The notes beneath the pieces are model-generated. The model was given only the letters and a program-made list of their open reading frames with translations, was not told the origin of the DNA and ran no database searches. Made by a program: the position numbers and the translations under genes. Shown one piece after another: positions 1 to 7,595 of a stretch of DNA of 43,602 nucleotides. Each line of letters starts with the position of its first letter. Position 1 is the stretch's first letter. Source of the stretch: Dehalococcoidia bacterium (lineage in GTDB: Bacteria; Chloroflexota; Dehalococcoidia; UBA2979); the NCBI GenBank assembly GCA_029246995.1, contig JAQWMB010000003.1, positions 1 through 43,602 on the forward strand, in the 5' to 3' direction.

Positions 1-194
1 TTTTTTTTTTCAATATATAATATGGCCCATTTCTTATCATCAATAATATGTCCTTTAACTAATTTATCGATGATAAGAAATTTTTCTTCACTTGATATAT
101 CTAATTTATTTAGCTCATTCTCAAAATTTTTTTTTGTCCAATGCTTTCGATTGATCAATTTTGTAATTTTTAGATTTTGTTTTGATGAATTCAC
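1..194 (-). CDS. recX: RecX-like regulatory protein, N-terminal part (cut by window edge)
   Basis: RecX binds RecA filaments and modulates recombinase activity. The frame opens with GTG directly after the recA stop codon (TAA then GTG) and stays open for 64 codons to the window edge. Visible residues include KNFENELNKLDISSEEKF and then GHIIDDKKWA. This fits the RecX repeat pattern: a basic helix, an EL..KL helix, then a glycine/His-Ile-Asp-Asp-Asp-x-x-Trp/Phe-Ala segment. A run of nine A residues is crossed in frame. An AAAGGAT Shine-Dalgarno lies in the end of recA. Position directly after recA is the usual place for recX and implies co-transcription from the SOS promoter. The call is inferred from weak similarity plus context, because the family diverges strongly and most of the protein is missing. 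Confidence 0.55.
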   Translation of the reverse strand, partial: MNSSKQNLKITKLINRKHWTKKNFENELNKLDISSEEKFLIIDKLVKGHIIDDKKWAILYIEKK

Positions 195-1319
195 TTATTG
201 TTTATCCTTTGATTCTCCTCCAAATAATGGTTGTGTGATTTTTTCATCAACAATTTTTTCATCAACAATTTTAGTCGATTGTGATTTCTTTTGTTGAACT
301 ATTGGATTTGAAAGTCTTAAACCTATTTTTTCTCTTAATAGATTTTCTATTTTGAAGCTTAACTCTTTATTTTCACTTAGATATTTAGCAACATTTAATT
401 TCCCTTGTCCTAATTTTATATCTCCATATGAGTAATGAGAACCAGATTTTTGTACTATTTCATGCTCGGATGCTAAGTCTAGTATGTCTCCTTCTTTATC
501 TACACCTTTTCGTTCACTTGTGAACATGATATCAAATTCTGATTGTCGAAATGGTGGTGCGACCTTATTTTTAACTACTTTACATCTCACTCTATTGCCT
601 ATAAACACAGTTCCTGATTTTAAACTTTCTATTCTACGTATTTCTATTCTAACAGATGAATAAAATTTTAATGCTCTGCCTCCTGGAGTTACTTCAGGGT
701 TGCCAAAAACTACTCCAATTTTTTCTCTGAGTTGATTAATAAATACTAATGCTGTCTTACTTTTTGCTGTTGCTCCGGTTAATTTTCTTAATGCTTGTGA
801 CATTAATCTAGCTTGAAGTCCAGGTAATGAATCACCCATATCACCTTCAATTTCTGCACGTGGAACTAGTGCTGCTACGGAATCTATGACTATTAGGTCT
901 AAGGTATTAGATCTAACTAGTGCTTCACATATTTCTAATGCTTGCTCACCTGTATCTGGTTGTGAAATTAGTAATTCTTTTGTATTAATACCACATGCTG
1001 CTGCATATTCCGGATCTAAGGCATGTTCCACATCTATATATGCTGCTAATCCACCTTCTTTTTGTGACTCTGCAATTATATTTTGTGCAAGTGTTGATTT
1101 TCCTGCTGATTCTGGACCATATATTTCTGTAATACGCCCTTTTGGGATTCCACCAACACCTAAAGCCATATCTAACGACAGTATTCCTGTAGGAATTACA
1201 TCAGTGTTATTGTCAATATCTTTATCTCCTAAACGCATTATTGCACCCTTGCCAAAATCTTTTGTAATTTGATCTAGAGTTTTAGATAAATTTTCTGGTG
1301 ATTGGTTCTTTTTGTTCAT
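195..1319 (-). CDS. recA: DNA recombinase RecA
   Basis: RecA is the ATP-dependent strand-exchange protein of homologous recombination and the co-protease for LexA cleavage. The 374-aa length is normal. Walker A is GPESAGKS (residues 68-75). The mid-region has [18 protein letters not shown], and the L2 loop has the intact [11 protein letters not shown] followed by [14 protein letters not shown]. The start is ATG with AGAAAGG upstream. The C-terminal tail is charged and holds an imperfect peptide repeat [10 protein letters not shown] encoded by a 15-bp tandem duplication. The gene has its own promoter with an SOS box in the spacer, and recX follows with no gap. Very secure. Confidence 0.99.
   Translation of the reverse strand: MNKKNQSPENLSKTLDQITKDFGKGAIMRLGDKDIDNNTDVIPTGILSLDMALGVGGIPKGRITEIYGPESAGKSTLAQNIIAESQKEGGLAAYIDVEHALDPEYAAACGINTKELLISQPDTGEQALEICEALVRSNTLDLIVIDSVAALVPRAEIEGDMGDSLPGLQARLMSQALRKLTGATAKSKTALVFINQLREKIGVVFGNPEVTPGGRALKFYSSVRIEIRRIESLKSGTVFIGNRVRCKVVKNKVAPPFRQSEFDIMFTSERKGVDKEGDILDLASEHEIVQKSGSHYSYGDIKLGQGKLNVAKYLSENKELSFKIENLLREKIGLRLSNPIVQQKKSQSTKIVDEKIVDEKITQPLFGGESKDKQ
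239..268. repeat. 15-bp perfect tandem duplication in the recA tail
   Basis: Two adjacent copies of a 15-bp unit (plus strand ttttttcatcaacaa) lie in frame inside recA and encode a doubled KIVDE stretch in the variable C-terminal tail. The length is a multiple of three, so the frame is kept. It is probably a slippage duplication in a tail that tolerates length change. Confidence 0.9.
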
Positions 1320-1342
1320 TTCTATACCTTTCTGAATATATT

Positions 1343-1373
1343 AATAATAGAACAATTGTTCTATTATTGTCAA
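1343..1373 (-). promoter_or_regulatory. recA promoter with LexA-type SOS box in the spacer
   Basis: Reading the minus strand, a consensus -35 TTGACA (1373-1368) and a -10 TATTAT (1349-1344) are separated by 18 bp. The spacer begins next to the -35 side and holds GAACAATTGTTC (1350-1361), a perfect GAAC-N4-GTTC box as recognised by Gram-positive-type LexA. The box is the centre of a perfect 26-bp palindrome at 1343-1368. A repressor bound here would block RNA polymerase directly. Promoter and box are read from sequence; LexA binding is inferred from the known consensus. lexA itself is not in the window. Confidence 0.9.
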
Positions 1374-1392
1374 TATACTAATAAGCATTTTA

Positions 1393-1647
1393 TTAGAAAT
1401 TTGCCGATTCAAGAACGCGCACTATGGAAGATAATAGAATAATGGCTACTAATGGAGAAAGATCAAGCATCCCAAATGTAGGGAGGACTTTACGTATAGG
1501 TTCTATGATTGGTTCAGTAAGGGAATCAAGTGAACGAATCAAAGCATTATTTTGATCAATGGGAAACCAGCTAACGATTGCTCGCATAAAAATTGCAAAA
1601 TATAAAAGTCTAACAATTAATGCTATGAAATCTATAAAAATGTTCAA
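1393..1647 (-). CDS. yggT: YggT family membrane protein
   Basis: This is an 84-aa integral membrane protein of the YggT family (PF02325-like), linked to cell division or osmotic tolerance in several bacteria but without a fixed biochemical role. A hydrophobic segment lies at about residues 4-24, followed by RAIVSWFPI and the family-typical TEPIIEPIRKVLP stretch, then a second membrane segment at about 64-80. Single-domain length is about half that of the two-repeat E. coli protein. AAGGAT lies upstream of ATG. It is the last gene of the dcw-linked run, 27 bp after proC, which matches the ftsZ-yggS-yggT association seen in many Gram-positive genomes. Confidence 0.9.
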   Translation of the reverse strand: MNIFIDFIALIVRLLYFAIFMRAIVSWFPIDQNNALIRSLDSLTEPIIEPIRKVLPTFGMLDLSPLVAIILLSSIVRVLESANF

Positions 1648-1674
1648 TGTTTTATCCTTAATAAATTAATTTTA

Positions 1675-2475
1675 CTAATTATTAGCTAGTTCAGTAGCTC
1701 TATCGAAAGCTGCATGAATAGCTGAATCTATTATTTCATCTAATTGTTTATCGTCAAGTTTAGTTAATGCTGCTTCAGTTGTTCCTCCTGGAGATGTGAC
1801 TGATTCTCTTAATTTATTTAATGATTCTTGTGATTGCAGGGCATAATCTGCTGAGCCTAAAAAAGTAGCAAGGACTAATTGTTCTGCATCTTTTTTATTA
1901 ATACCTAGTTTAATAGCTGATTGAATTATGTATTCCATAAATAGAAAAACATATGCTGGGCCTGAGCCATGTATTGCAGTAGCTGCATCTAGAGTCTTTT
2001 CATCTGATACCTCTATAACAACTTTCGAAAATGATTGCAAAATAGCTTCTGTAATCGCGATATCTTCTGTGCTTACTTGCTTGCTAGTCGTATAAACACT
2101 TACGCCTAAGCCTATTGCTGCAAGTATATTTGGCATAACTCTAATAACAGGATGATTGTTGATTTTTTGTTCAATTGTTGCGATTGTAGTGCCTGCAGCA
2201 ATTGAAATGACTATTGTTTTTGGTGAAATGTTTTTTGATAAGTCGCTCAGAACTTGCTCAACTTGTTGTGGTTTTACTGCTAAAATAACAACCTTTTCAT
2301 TGTTCAGCAGATCAAGGCGATGATGAACTTGAATATTATATTTTTTTAACTGATTTATTTTTTCAGTATCGATTTCTATAACTGATATATCATTGGGTTT
2401 AAATTGATTTGTATTGAGCATACCTTTTATTATTGCTTCACCCATAAATCCGCCACCTATAATGCCTATTTTCAT
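1675..2475 (-). CDS. proC: Pyrroline-5-carboxylate reductase
   Basis: ProC catalyses the last step of proline synthesis, NAD(P)H-dependent reduction of pyrroline-5-carboxylate. The 266-aa protein opens with the Rossmann motif GIIGGGFMGEA. It has the VILAVKPQQ segment, the PNILAAIG loop, and the C-terminal signature with HGSGPAYVFLFMEY and then VTSPGGTTEAAL. The ATG overlaps the yggS stop as ATGA, so translation is coupled. The yggS-proC pairing is widespread and fits a shared interest in PLP and amino-acid metabolism. Very secure. Confidence 0.97.
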   Translation of the reverse strand: MKIGIIGGGFMGEAIIKGMLNTNQFKPNDISVIEIDTEKINQLKKYNIQVHHRLDLLNNEKVVILAVKPQQVEQVLSDLSKNISPKTIVISIAAGTTIATIEQKINNHPVIRVMPNILAAIGLGVSVYTTSKQVSTEDIAITEAILQSFSKVVIEVSDEKTLDAATAIHGSGPAYVFLFMEYIIQSAIKLGINKKDAEQLVLATFLGSADYALQSQESLNKLRESVTSPGGTTEAALTKLDDKQLDEIIDSAIHAAFDRATELANN

Positions 2476-3203
2476 GATATGACTGATCCATTTCTTTCAA
2501 AAATTAATCTACCAATTCTTAACGATGTTGCACCTTCTTCAAGTGCTATTTTATAATCATTTGTCATTCCCATGGACAATTCATCTAAGTCGTATTTATT
2601 TGCTAAAAATTTTAATTCTTGAAAAATTTTTCTAGAATCTTCAGCATTACTTGATAATGGCGCAATTGTCATAAGCCCTTTTATTTTTACTGCTTTACTT
2701 TTTTTACATTTTAGCAAGAATGGCTCTAGCTCATTGACTAATATGCCTTTTTTTTGCTCTTCTCTTGCAATATTTACCTGTATAAAACATTCTAATCTAT
2801 TAGCTATAGCAATATTATGGTTTGTTGGTATTTTTCCATAATAACTTTCTATAGTTTCAAGAAGTTTTAAGGAATTTAATGAATGAAGGGTACTAATATA
2901 GGGAATCAATTTAGCAACCTTGTTTGTCTGAAGATGACCTATAAAATGCCAATTTATAGTTAGTGGTTGATCTTTGTTATTAATATTTTTTATCTTACGA
3001 TTTATTTCTTGGACTTTATTTTCTCCAAAATCTTGATGTCCTAAGTCGTATAAAGTTTTTATATCATCAATATTTCTCCCTTTTGAAACAGCAATAGTAG
3101 TTATTGAATGATAATCTTTGTGAATTAAATCACATATTTTTTTTATTTCTTGCTGTAAATTATTAAAATTATTTTTGATGAAGATCGTCAAAAGATTATC
3201 CAT
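2472..3203 (-). CDS. yggS: YggS/PROSC family pyridoxal-phosphate homeostasis protein
   Basis: This single-domain PLP-binding protein buffers cellular PLP and affects amino and keto acid pools. The 243-aa protein has the PLP-lysine motif TIAVSKGRN (Lys41), the segment FGENKVQEI, the WHFIGHLQTNK motif, and the C-terminal LSMGMTNDYKIALEEG followed by LRIGR, all typical of the family. The start codon lies inside the last codons of the 50-aa gene upstream (16-nt overlap) and has no clear Shine-Dalgarno of its own, so translation probably depends on coupling to that small gene. Confidence 0.97.
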   Translation of the reverse strand: MDNLLTIFIKNNFNNLQQEIKKICDLIHKDYHSITTIAVSKGRNIDDIKTLYDLGHQDFGENKVQEINRKIKNINNKDQPLTINWHFIGHLQTNKVAKLIPYISTLHSLNSLKLLETIESYYGKIPTNHNIAIANRLECFIQVNIAREEQKKGILVNELEPFLLKCKKSKAVKIKGLMTIAPLSSNAEDSRKIFQELKFLANKYDLDELSMGMTNDYKIALEEGATSLRIGRLIFERNGSVIS

Positions 3204-3340
3204 AAAATAAATAATGCAATACCCAAACCTGTGAGCAAAAGAAACAAAACAGGTAAAATAATTCGATATGTTCCTATTGTCATATCTACGAAGTCTTTCC
3301 AGGTTCCTGAGCGAGGATCATTTGGGTCTTGCCAGGGCAT
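3188..3340 (-). CDS. Small 50-aa single-pass membrane protein, unrecognised
   Basis: I do not recognise a family. The frame starts ATG with a strong GAGGTG Shine-Dalgarno 5 nt upstream and encodes 50 residues. The first half is polar and begins MPWQDPNDPRSGTW, followed by KDFVDMTIGTYR. The second half, about residues 29-50, is one hydrophobic helix ending in ILWIIF and a TGA stop. It fills the otherwise empty 158 bp between nrdR and yggS and overlaps the yggS start by 16 nt. Good ribosome binding site, clean frame, membrane-protein composition and coupling to the next gene all argue that it is real. It sits in a division-linked operon; its function is unknown. Confidence 0.75.
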   Translation of the reverse strand: MPWQDPNDPRSGTWKDFVDMTIGTYRIILPVLFLLLTGLGIALFILWIIF

Positions 3341-3361
3341 TTTTCACCTCATTAAATAAGC

Positions 3362-3853
3362 TTAAATATACTGCTCATTAAATAGTTTTTGTTGTTGGTG
3401 ATTATTTGCTGGATTAGAAGATAGCTCTTGAAGTTCATGGGACATTTGATCGATAGAAATAAAATCTTGATAAGTGCTTGCATAACGAACGTAAGAGATT
3501 AAATCCAGCCTACTGAGATGGCTGATTACCATCTTGCTAATAATTTTAGTAGAAACTTCGTTTATATCAGAATCATTAATTGTTTGGGTGATATCTTCAA
3601 GAATTGCATTTAATGAATTTGTTGGAATTGGTCTTTTGGATGTCGCTATGGATAGACTGTTGAGTAGTTTTTTCTCTTCAAATTTTTCTCGTCGATTATC
3701 TCTCTTAATGACCATTGTGTTTCTTAATAGTAACTTTTCAACTGAGTTGAATTTTTTATTACAGCTTATGCATTTATGCATTCTGTATGTCGTAGTTTCT
3801 TTTTTTTCTATTGCAATGATTTTTGATTTGTTGTTACAAAAAGGGCAACTCAT
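3362..3853 (-). CDS. nrdR: Transcriptional repressor NrdR
   Basis: NrdR senses dATP/ATP and represses ribonucleotide reductase genes. The 163-aa protein has an N-terminal zinc ribbon with C3-x2-C6 and C28-x2-C31, then an ATP-cone domain beginning near TMVIKRDNRREKFEEKKL and ending near SYVRYASTYQDF. Both domains are in the usual order and length. The zinc ribbon is odd: spacing between the cysteine pairs is about three residues shorter than the common form, and the usual arginine run before the third cysteine is replaced by TTYRMHK, so DNA contacts may differ. It follows ftsZ by 112 bp, the only sizeable gap in this part of the cluster. Confidence 0.93.
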   Translation of the reverse strand: MSCPFCNNKSKIIAIEKKETTTYRMHKCISCNKKFNSVEKLLLRNTMVIKRDNRREKFEEKKLLNSLSIATSKRPIPTNSLNAILEDITQTINDSDINEVSTKIISKMVISHLSRLDLISYVRYASTYQDFISIDQMSHELQELSSNPANNHQQQKLFNEQYI

Positions 3854-3965
3854 TTACATTAATATCCTTAAAAAATATGACTAAAAATAATTTAGTACTT
3901 TGTTTAATTGATAGCAATCAATAACATCAACATTTCTTCACAGAAGTTTCAACGTTATATAAAAA
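3854..3965 (-). promoter_or_regulatory. ftsZ-nrdR spacer with possible nrdR promoter
   Basis: On the minus strand the spacer holds TTGATT and, 18 bp on, TACTAA, a weak match to a housekeeping promoter. A 6-bp AT-rich inverted repeat (ATTGAT-TGCT-ATCAAT) overlaps the -35-like element. It is followed by A-rich rather than T-rich sequence, so it is not a convincing terminator. An AAGGAT lies 10-15 nt before the nrdR ATG. I do not see an NrdR box. The gap suggests nrdR and the genes after it may have an extra promoter. Confidence 0.35.
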
Positions 3966-5507
3966 TTATCTTAAAGGAAAATTTTTTCTTAAAAAAGTCG
4001 GCAAATCGGATGGACTATTTGCTGTATCTTCAACTTGAAGATCTGCTAATTTTATAGGCTCAATCTCTTGTTCTACTATTTCTGAGTTTAATGTTAGACT
4101 TGGCCCTGTACTAAAACCAGTGGCGATAATAGTTAATCTGACTTCATCAGAAAGTTCATGATCTATTGCTGCACCAAAAATAATTTCAGCATCAGGATCA
4201 ACGACTTCTGCGACTACCCTTGCGGCGGTATCAAGCTCTCTTAGTGTAAAATCAGCAGGACCAGCGATATTAAATAATACTCCTGTTGAACCAGTAATAT
4301 CGACTTCTAAAAGTGGATTAGCAATAGCATTTCTAGCAGCTTCGACAGCTCTATTTTCGCCCCGTCCTGAGCCAATAGCCATTAAAGCCGGACCTGCATT
4401 TGACATGATTTTTCGTACGTCAGCAAAATCTAAGTTGACAAGTCCTGGTTTAGTAATTAATTCACTTATTCCTTGAATAGCTTGCTGTAAAATATTATCA
4501 GCAGTTTCAAATCCTTCTTCAACAGATGCATCTTCGCCACATATTTGTAGCAAGCGATCGTTAGGAATTACAATTAATGTATCAACTTTTTCTTGTAAAT
4601 CCCTAATGCCTTCTTCAGCAATTTGTCTTCGTTTGCTTCCTTCAAAAATAAATGGTCTTGTTACTACACCTATGGTAAGTGCACCTAATTCACGTGCAAC
4701 TTCAGCAATAATTGGAGCTGCACCAGTACCTGTGCCACCACCAAGACAGGCAGTCACAAAAACCATCTCAGCATTATCTAATGCATCCGTAATAAGTTCT
4801 CTAGATTCATCTGCAGCTCTTCTCCCTTGCACTGGATCACTTCCTGCACCTAGGCCTCTTGTAACATGAGTGCCTATTTGAACTTTGTGTTCTGCAATAC
4901 TGTTGTTTAAAGCTTGCAAGTCAGTATTTACTGCTAAATACTGAACACCTTCAAGTTTATTTTCAACCATTCTAGTGACTGCATTTGAGCCACCACCACC
5001 GACTCCTACAACTTTAATGGGAGGTAGCACAGCTTTGTCTTCTTTAATCACTGCTTTACGATTAGCATTCATACTTTTTTTCCTTTTATTTTTTTTCTTT
5101 TTTATATTTGCAATTTCTTTTAATTTATTTGATAATCCAGATTCTACATTATCAAATAAATTATCATTTTTGATCAGTTTTTCTATATTATCTTCATCAT
5201 CAATTATATTATTCTGTTCGTCTACTTCTTTTTCAAGACTTTCAATTGAAAAATTTTCTTCATTAGATAAATCATTCACTTCTTGAAATTCTTCAATTGG
5301 GTCTGAGTCACTAAGAAATTTTTCAGTTAAATCATTAGAAATTTGATTATTATCATGATTGGACAAGTCTACTTCTTGTTCTATGTTTTTATCGAGATCA
5401 AATTCAGGAGGTTCATCAATATTATTTAGCTCTTTTTCAAAGTCTTGGTTATTCGATTTAAAAAGGTCAAAAAAGTTTTTTTGAGAATCATCATTATTTG
5501 TATTCAT
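3966..5507 (-). CDS. ftsZ: Cell division GTPase FtsZ with long acidic N-terminal extension
   Basis: FtsZ is the tubulin-like GTPase that forms the Z ring. The core starts near residue 163 (IKVVGVGGGGSNAV) and has the tubulin signature GGGTGTG at 256-262, the T7-loop NLDFADV, and a C-terminal conserved peptide DLPTFLRKNFPLR that would bind FtsA. Unusually, residues 1-135 are an Asp/Glu/Asn-rich low-complexity region, then a lysine-rich segment at about 136-151 (KKKKNKRKK). Normal FtsZ has only about 10 residues before the core. The full-length ATG (5507) has a weak GAAAG ribosome site. An internal ATG at residue 146 (5072) is preceded by AAAAGGA and would give a standard 368-aa FtsZ. The 145 upstream codons are free of stops, which favours real coding. 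Confidence 0.97.
   Translation of the reverse strand: MNTNNDDSQKNFFDLFKSNNQDFEKELNNIDEPPEFDLDKNIEQEVDLSNHDNNQISNDLTEKFLSDSDPIEEFQEVNDLSNEENFSIESLEKEVDEQNNIIDDEDNIEKLIKNDNLFDNVESGLSNKLKEIANIKKKKNKRKKSMNANRKAVIKEDKAVLPPIKVVGVGGGGSNAVTRMVENKLEGVQYLAVNTDLQALNNSIAEHKVQIGTHVTRGLGAGSDPVQGRRAADESRELITDALDNAEMVFVTACLGGGTGTGAAPIIAEVARELGALTIGVVTRPFIFEGSKRRQIAEEGIRDLQEKVDTLIVIPNDRLLQICGEDASVEEGFETADNILQQAIQGISELITKPGLVNLDFADVRKIMSNAGPALMAIGSGRGENRAVEAARNAIANPLLEVDITGSTGVLFNIAGPADFTLRELDTAARVVAEVVDPDAEIIFGAAIDHELSDEVRLTIIATGFSTGPSLTLNSEIVEQEIEPIKLADLQVEDTANSPSDLPTFLRKNFPLR
5055..5090 (-). promoter_or_regulatory. Possible internal ribosome site and second start for FtsZ
   Basis: On the minus strand, AAAAGGA lies about 8-9 nt before the in-frame ATG at 5072 (codon 146 of ftsZ). 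Initiation here would produce FtsZ lacking the acidic extension, beginning MNANRKAVIKEDKA and reaching the GTPase core 17 residues later, which is the normal distance. The site sits in an A-rich tract that encodes lysines, so the match may be due to composition. Inference only. Confidence 0.4.
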
Positions 5508-5544
5508 TTATTTAGCTTTCAATAGATTAATTCATTCAATAATA

Positions 5545-6777
5545 CTATTGAGGCTGCCAAATTTTCATTATGCTAGCAATTTTTTTAACAAAATTATTTG
5601 TAAATTGCCCAGGCTTGTTGCTTGTTAGTAGCGCATTTTCACGCATTGCCCATCTTAACAACCCAACAGATGTTGAATAAGCAGGGTCATGAAGTATGTC
5701 CGATAAACCAGCTAAATTCTTAGGTAATCCAACTCTAACAGGCATATCTAAAACAGTTTCTCCTAATAATTCCATGCCTTGAATTTTAGCAGCACCTCCA
5801 GTCAAGACGATGCCAGCAGAAAGCATTTGCGTGCTTGACCCTCTATTAATTTCAGCTCTTATCATTTCAAAAAGCTCTTCACATCTTTGTTGTAAGATCT
5901 CTGCGACGTATCGTCTTTCAATCGCTTTTTTACTTTCCATGCCGAAGCTATCTAATTCAATTAATTCACTTGCTTCGATCATTGATGGGATAACATGACC
6001 ATATTCTCTTTTAATGTGTTCAGCGGAGTAATGTGGAGCCTTTAAAGCAGCAATTAGATCTCGTGTCATTAGAGAGCCTCCGACTTCAATTACACCTGTA
6101 TGACATATATTGCCATCTACATAGACTGATATATCTGTTGTTCCTCCACCTATATCACATAGAGCAACACCGTGTTGAAGTTCTTCATGTTCAATTACAG
6201 CTTCTGTAGATGCTAATTGATCTAAGACTAAAGATTCAACTTGAACACCCGCACCTTCAATACATTGGATCAGATTGTTGATACTTGAGGATGAAGCAGT
6301 AATGACATGGGCATCAACATCCAATCTTGATGCAAACATTCCTACAGGATCAACTACTTGGTCTTGCCCATCTAAAGTGTAAAATCTTGGTACAACATGA
6401 ATGATTTCACGATTATTTGGGACATGTACAATTCTAGCACTCTCAATTGCTCGAGTTACATCTTGTTCTGTGATTGGATTCTGTGTATCAGCAACTGCTA
6501 TAATTCCCTGAGAATTCAACGAAGAAATGTGTGGGCCAGCTATTCCTACATAGGCAGATTCGATAGTTATACCTGATGTTTTTTCGGCTCTTTCTATTGC
6601 GGATGAAATTGCTTCTATTGCTGCAGGAATATTTGTAATTACGCCTTTAATTAATCCAGAAGAAGGCCCAATACCAACACCGAGAATTTTCAATTCAAAT
6701 TCTTCGCTGACTTCTGCTACTACAGCTGATATTTTAGTTGTTCCTATATCGAGAGCTGTAATAATTGATTTCTTCAT
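5545..6777 (-). CDS. ftsA: Cell division protein FtsA
   Basis: FtsA is the actin-like ATPase that tethers FtsZ to the membrane and recruits later division proteins. The 410-aa protein has phosphate-1 motif ALDIGTTKISAVV near the N terminus, the phosphate-2 motif CDIGGGTTDISVYV, the adenosine motif GIVLTGGAAKIQGM, and a short C-terminal amphipathic helix (FVKKIASIMKIW) suited to membrane binding. ATG lies 2 bp after the ftsQ stop, and ftsZ follows 37 bp later. Its presence, with no sepF nearby, argues against an actinobacterial source. Confidence 0.98.
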   Translation of the reverse strand: MKKSIITALDIGTTKISAVVAEVSEEFELKILGVGIGPSSGLIKGVITNIPAAIEAISSAIERAEKTSGITIESAYVGIAGPHISSLNSQGIIAVADTQNPITEQDVTRAIESARIVHVPNNREIIHVVPRFYTLDGQDQVVDPVGMFASRLDVDAHVITASSSSINNLIQCIEGAGVQVESLVLDQLASTEAVIEHEELQHGVALCDIGGGTTDISVYVDGNICHTGVIEVGGSLMTRDLIAALKAPHYSAEHIKREYGHVIPSMIEASELIELDSFGMESKKAIERRYVAEILQQRCEELFEMIRAEINRGSSTQMLSAGIVLTGGAAKIQGMELLGETVLDMPVRVGLPKNLAGLSDILHDPAYSTSVGLLRWAMRENALLTSNKPGQFTNNFVKKIASIMKIWQPQ

Positions 6778-6779
6778 TT

Positions 6780-7595
6780 TTACCTTAGAACTATTTTACT
6801 ATTAAATCTTAAATCAATTTCATTGAATTCAATATTATTTAACGCAATATCATTCATCACTTTTTCAAGATTAAGAATTTTAAATTCAAGTTGCTCACCA
6901 TTACCAAAAATTATTTTTTGGTTTTTACTAATAGTTACACTAATTCCAGTATCTCTATTATAAACATAATTCCACTTATTTAATTTTATTTTCTCTTTCA
7001 AATTATATTTTTCAACTTCTTGTGTGAATTTAATAAAATTTTTATTAAGTAATGGATTTAAGTCTTGAATGCTAGTATTAGCCTCTAATAATATAATTGG
7101 CAAACTAGGCATTTTTTTAATGTTTAATATTTTTTCGCCATTTTGATTAAAGTAATATAATTGTCCTTTATCATTTTTTATTATTAAAGCTATTGAACTG
7201 TATTCAATGTCAATAATTAATTTATTAGGCCATACTTTTTTTATTGAAGCTGAATCAACATCGTTAAGCAATGTAATATTATTTATTATCTTTTCTTCAT
7301 CAATAAAAAATAATATCTCACCAGTTACATCTAGTTTTTGCATAATCGCACTATTAATAGTTCCTGATGGATGATTAATAGTTATTTCAGATACTCTAAT
7401 AGATTTTTCGAAGAAGAAAATTAGTAAAAAAATTGTTGTAAATACAAAAGTGATAAACAAAGAAAAATTGATCATTCTGGTAAATTTTATTTTTAAGTTA
7501 TTAAAAAATTTTGATTGATCGTGCAATTTACTATTAGTAGTAGTCTTCTTTTTCTTTTTAAGTCTCGACTTACTTGACCAATTTTCTTTTCTCAT
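6780..7595 (-). CDS. ftsQ: Cell division protein FtsQ/DivIB
   Basis: FtsQ/DivIB is the bitopic divisome protein that links early and late division proteins through its external domains. The 271-aa protein has a strongly basic cytoplasmic head (KSRLKKKKKTTT), one membrane helix at about residues 42-64, then a POTRA domain starting near IRVSEITINHPSG and continuing through IDEEKIINNI to VWPNKLIIDIEY, followed by the FtsQ beta domain. The sequence is divergent but the layout and position between ddl and ftsA are decisive. The ATG overlaps the ddl stop by 4 nt. Confidence 0.93.
   Translation of the reverse strand: MRKENWSSKSRLKKKKKTTTNSKLHDQSKFFNNLKIKFTRMINFSLFITFVFTTIFLLIFFFEKSIRVSEITINHPSGTINSAIMQKLDVTGEILFFIDEEKIINNITLLNDVDSASIKKVWPNKLIIDIEYSSIALIIKNDKGQLYYFNQNGEKILNIKKMPSLPIILLEANTSIQDLNPLLNKNFIKFTQEVEKYNLKEKIKLNKWNYVYNRDTGISVTISKNQKIIFGNGEQLEFKILNLEKVMNDIALNNIEFNEIDLRFNSKIVLR

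Noticed and set aside
120-140. Possible frameshift in recX at a run of nine A
   Set aside because: A careful count shows the frame passes through the run intact and remains open to the edge, so no frameshift is needed.
22-297. 91-codon plus-strand open frame at the left edge
   Set aside because: It lies antisense to recA and recX; codon content is Phe/Ser/Ile-rich as expected for the complement of AT-rich genes, with no ribosome site or family resemblance.
5085-5110. Programmed frameshift at the A-rich tract in ftsZ
   Set aside because: The tract could slip, but the zero frame is open and leads into a correct FtsZ core, so no frameshift is required.
4975-5286. Plus-strand frame opposite the FtsZ extension
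   Set aside because: It is the mirror of the Asp/Glu/Lys-rich coding region, giving a Leu/Phe/Ser-rich translation; no ribosome site.
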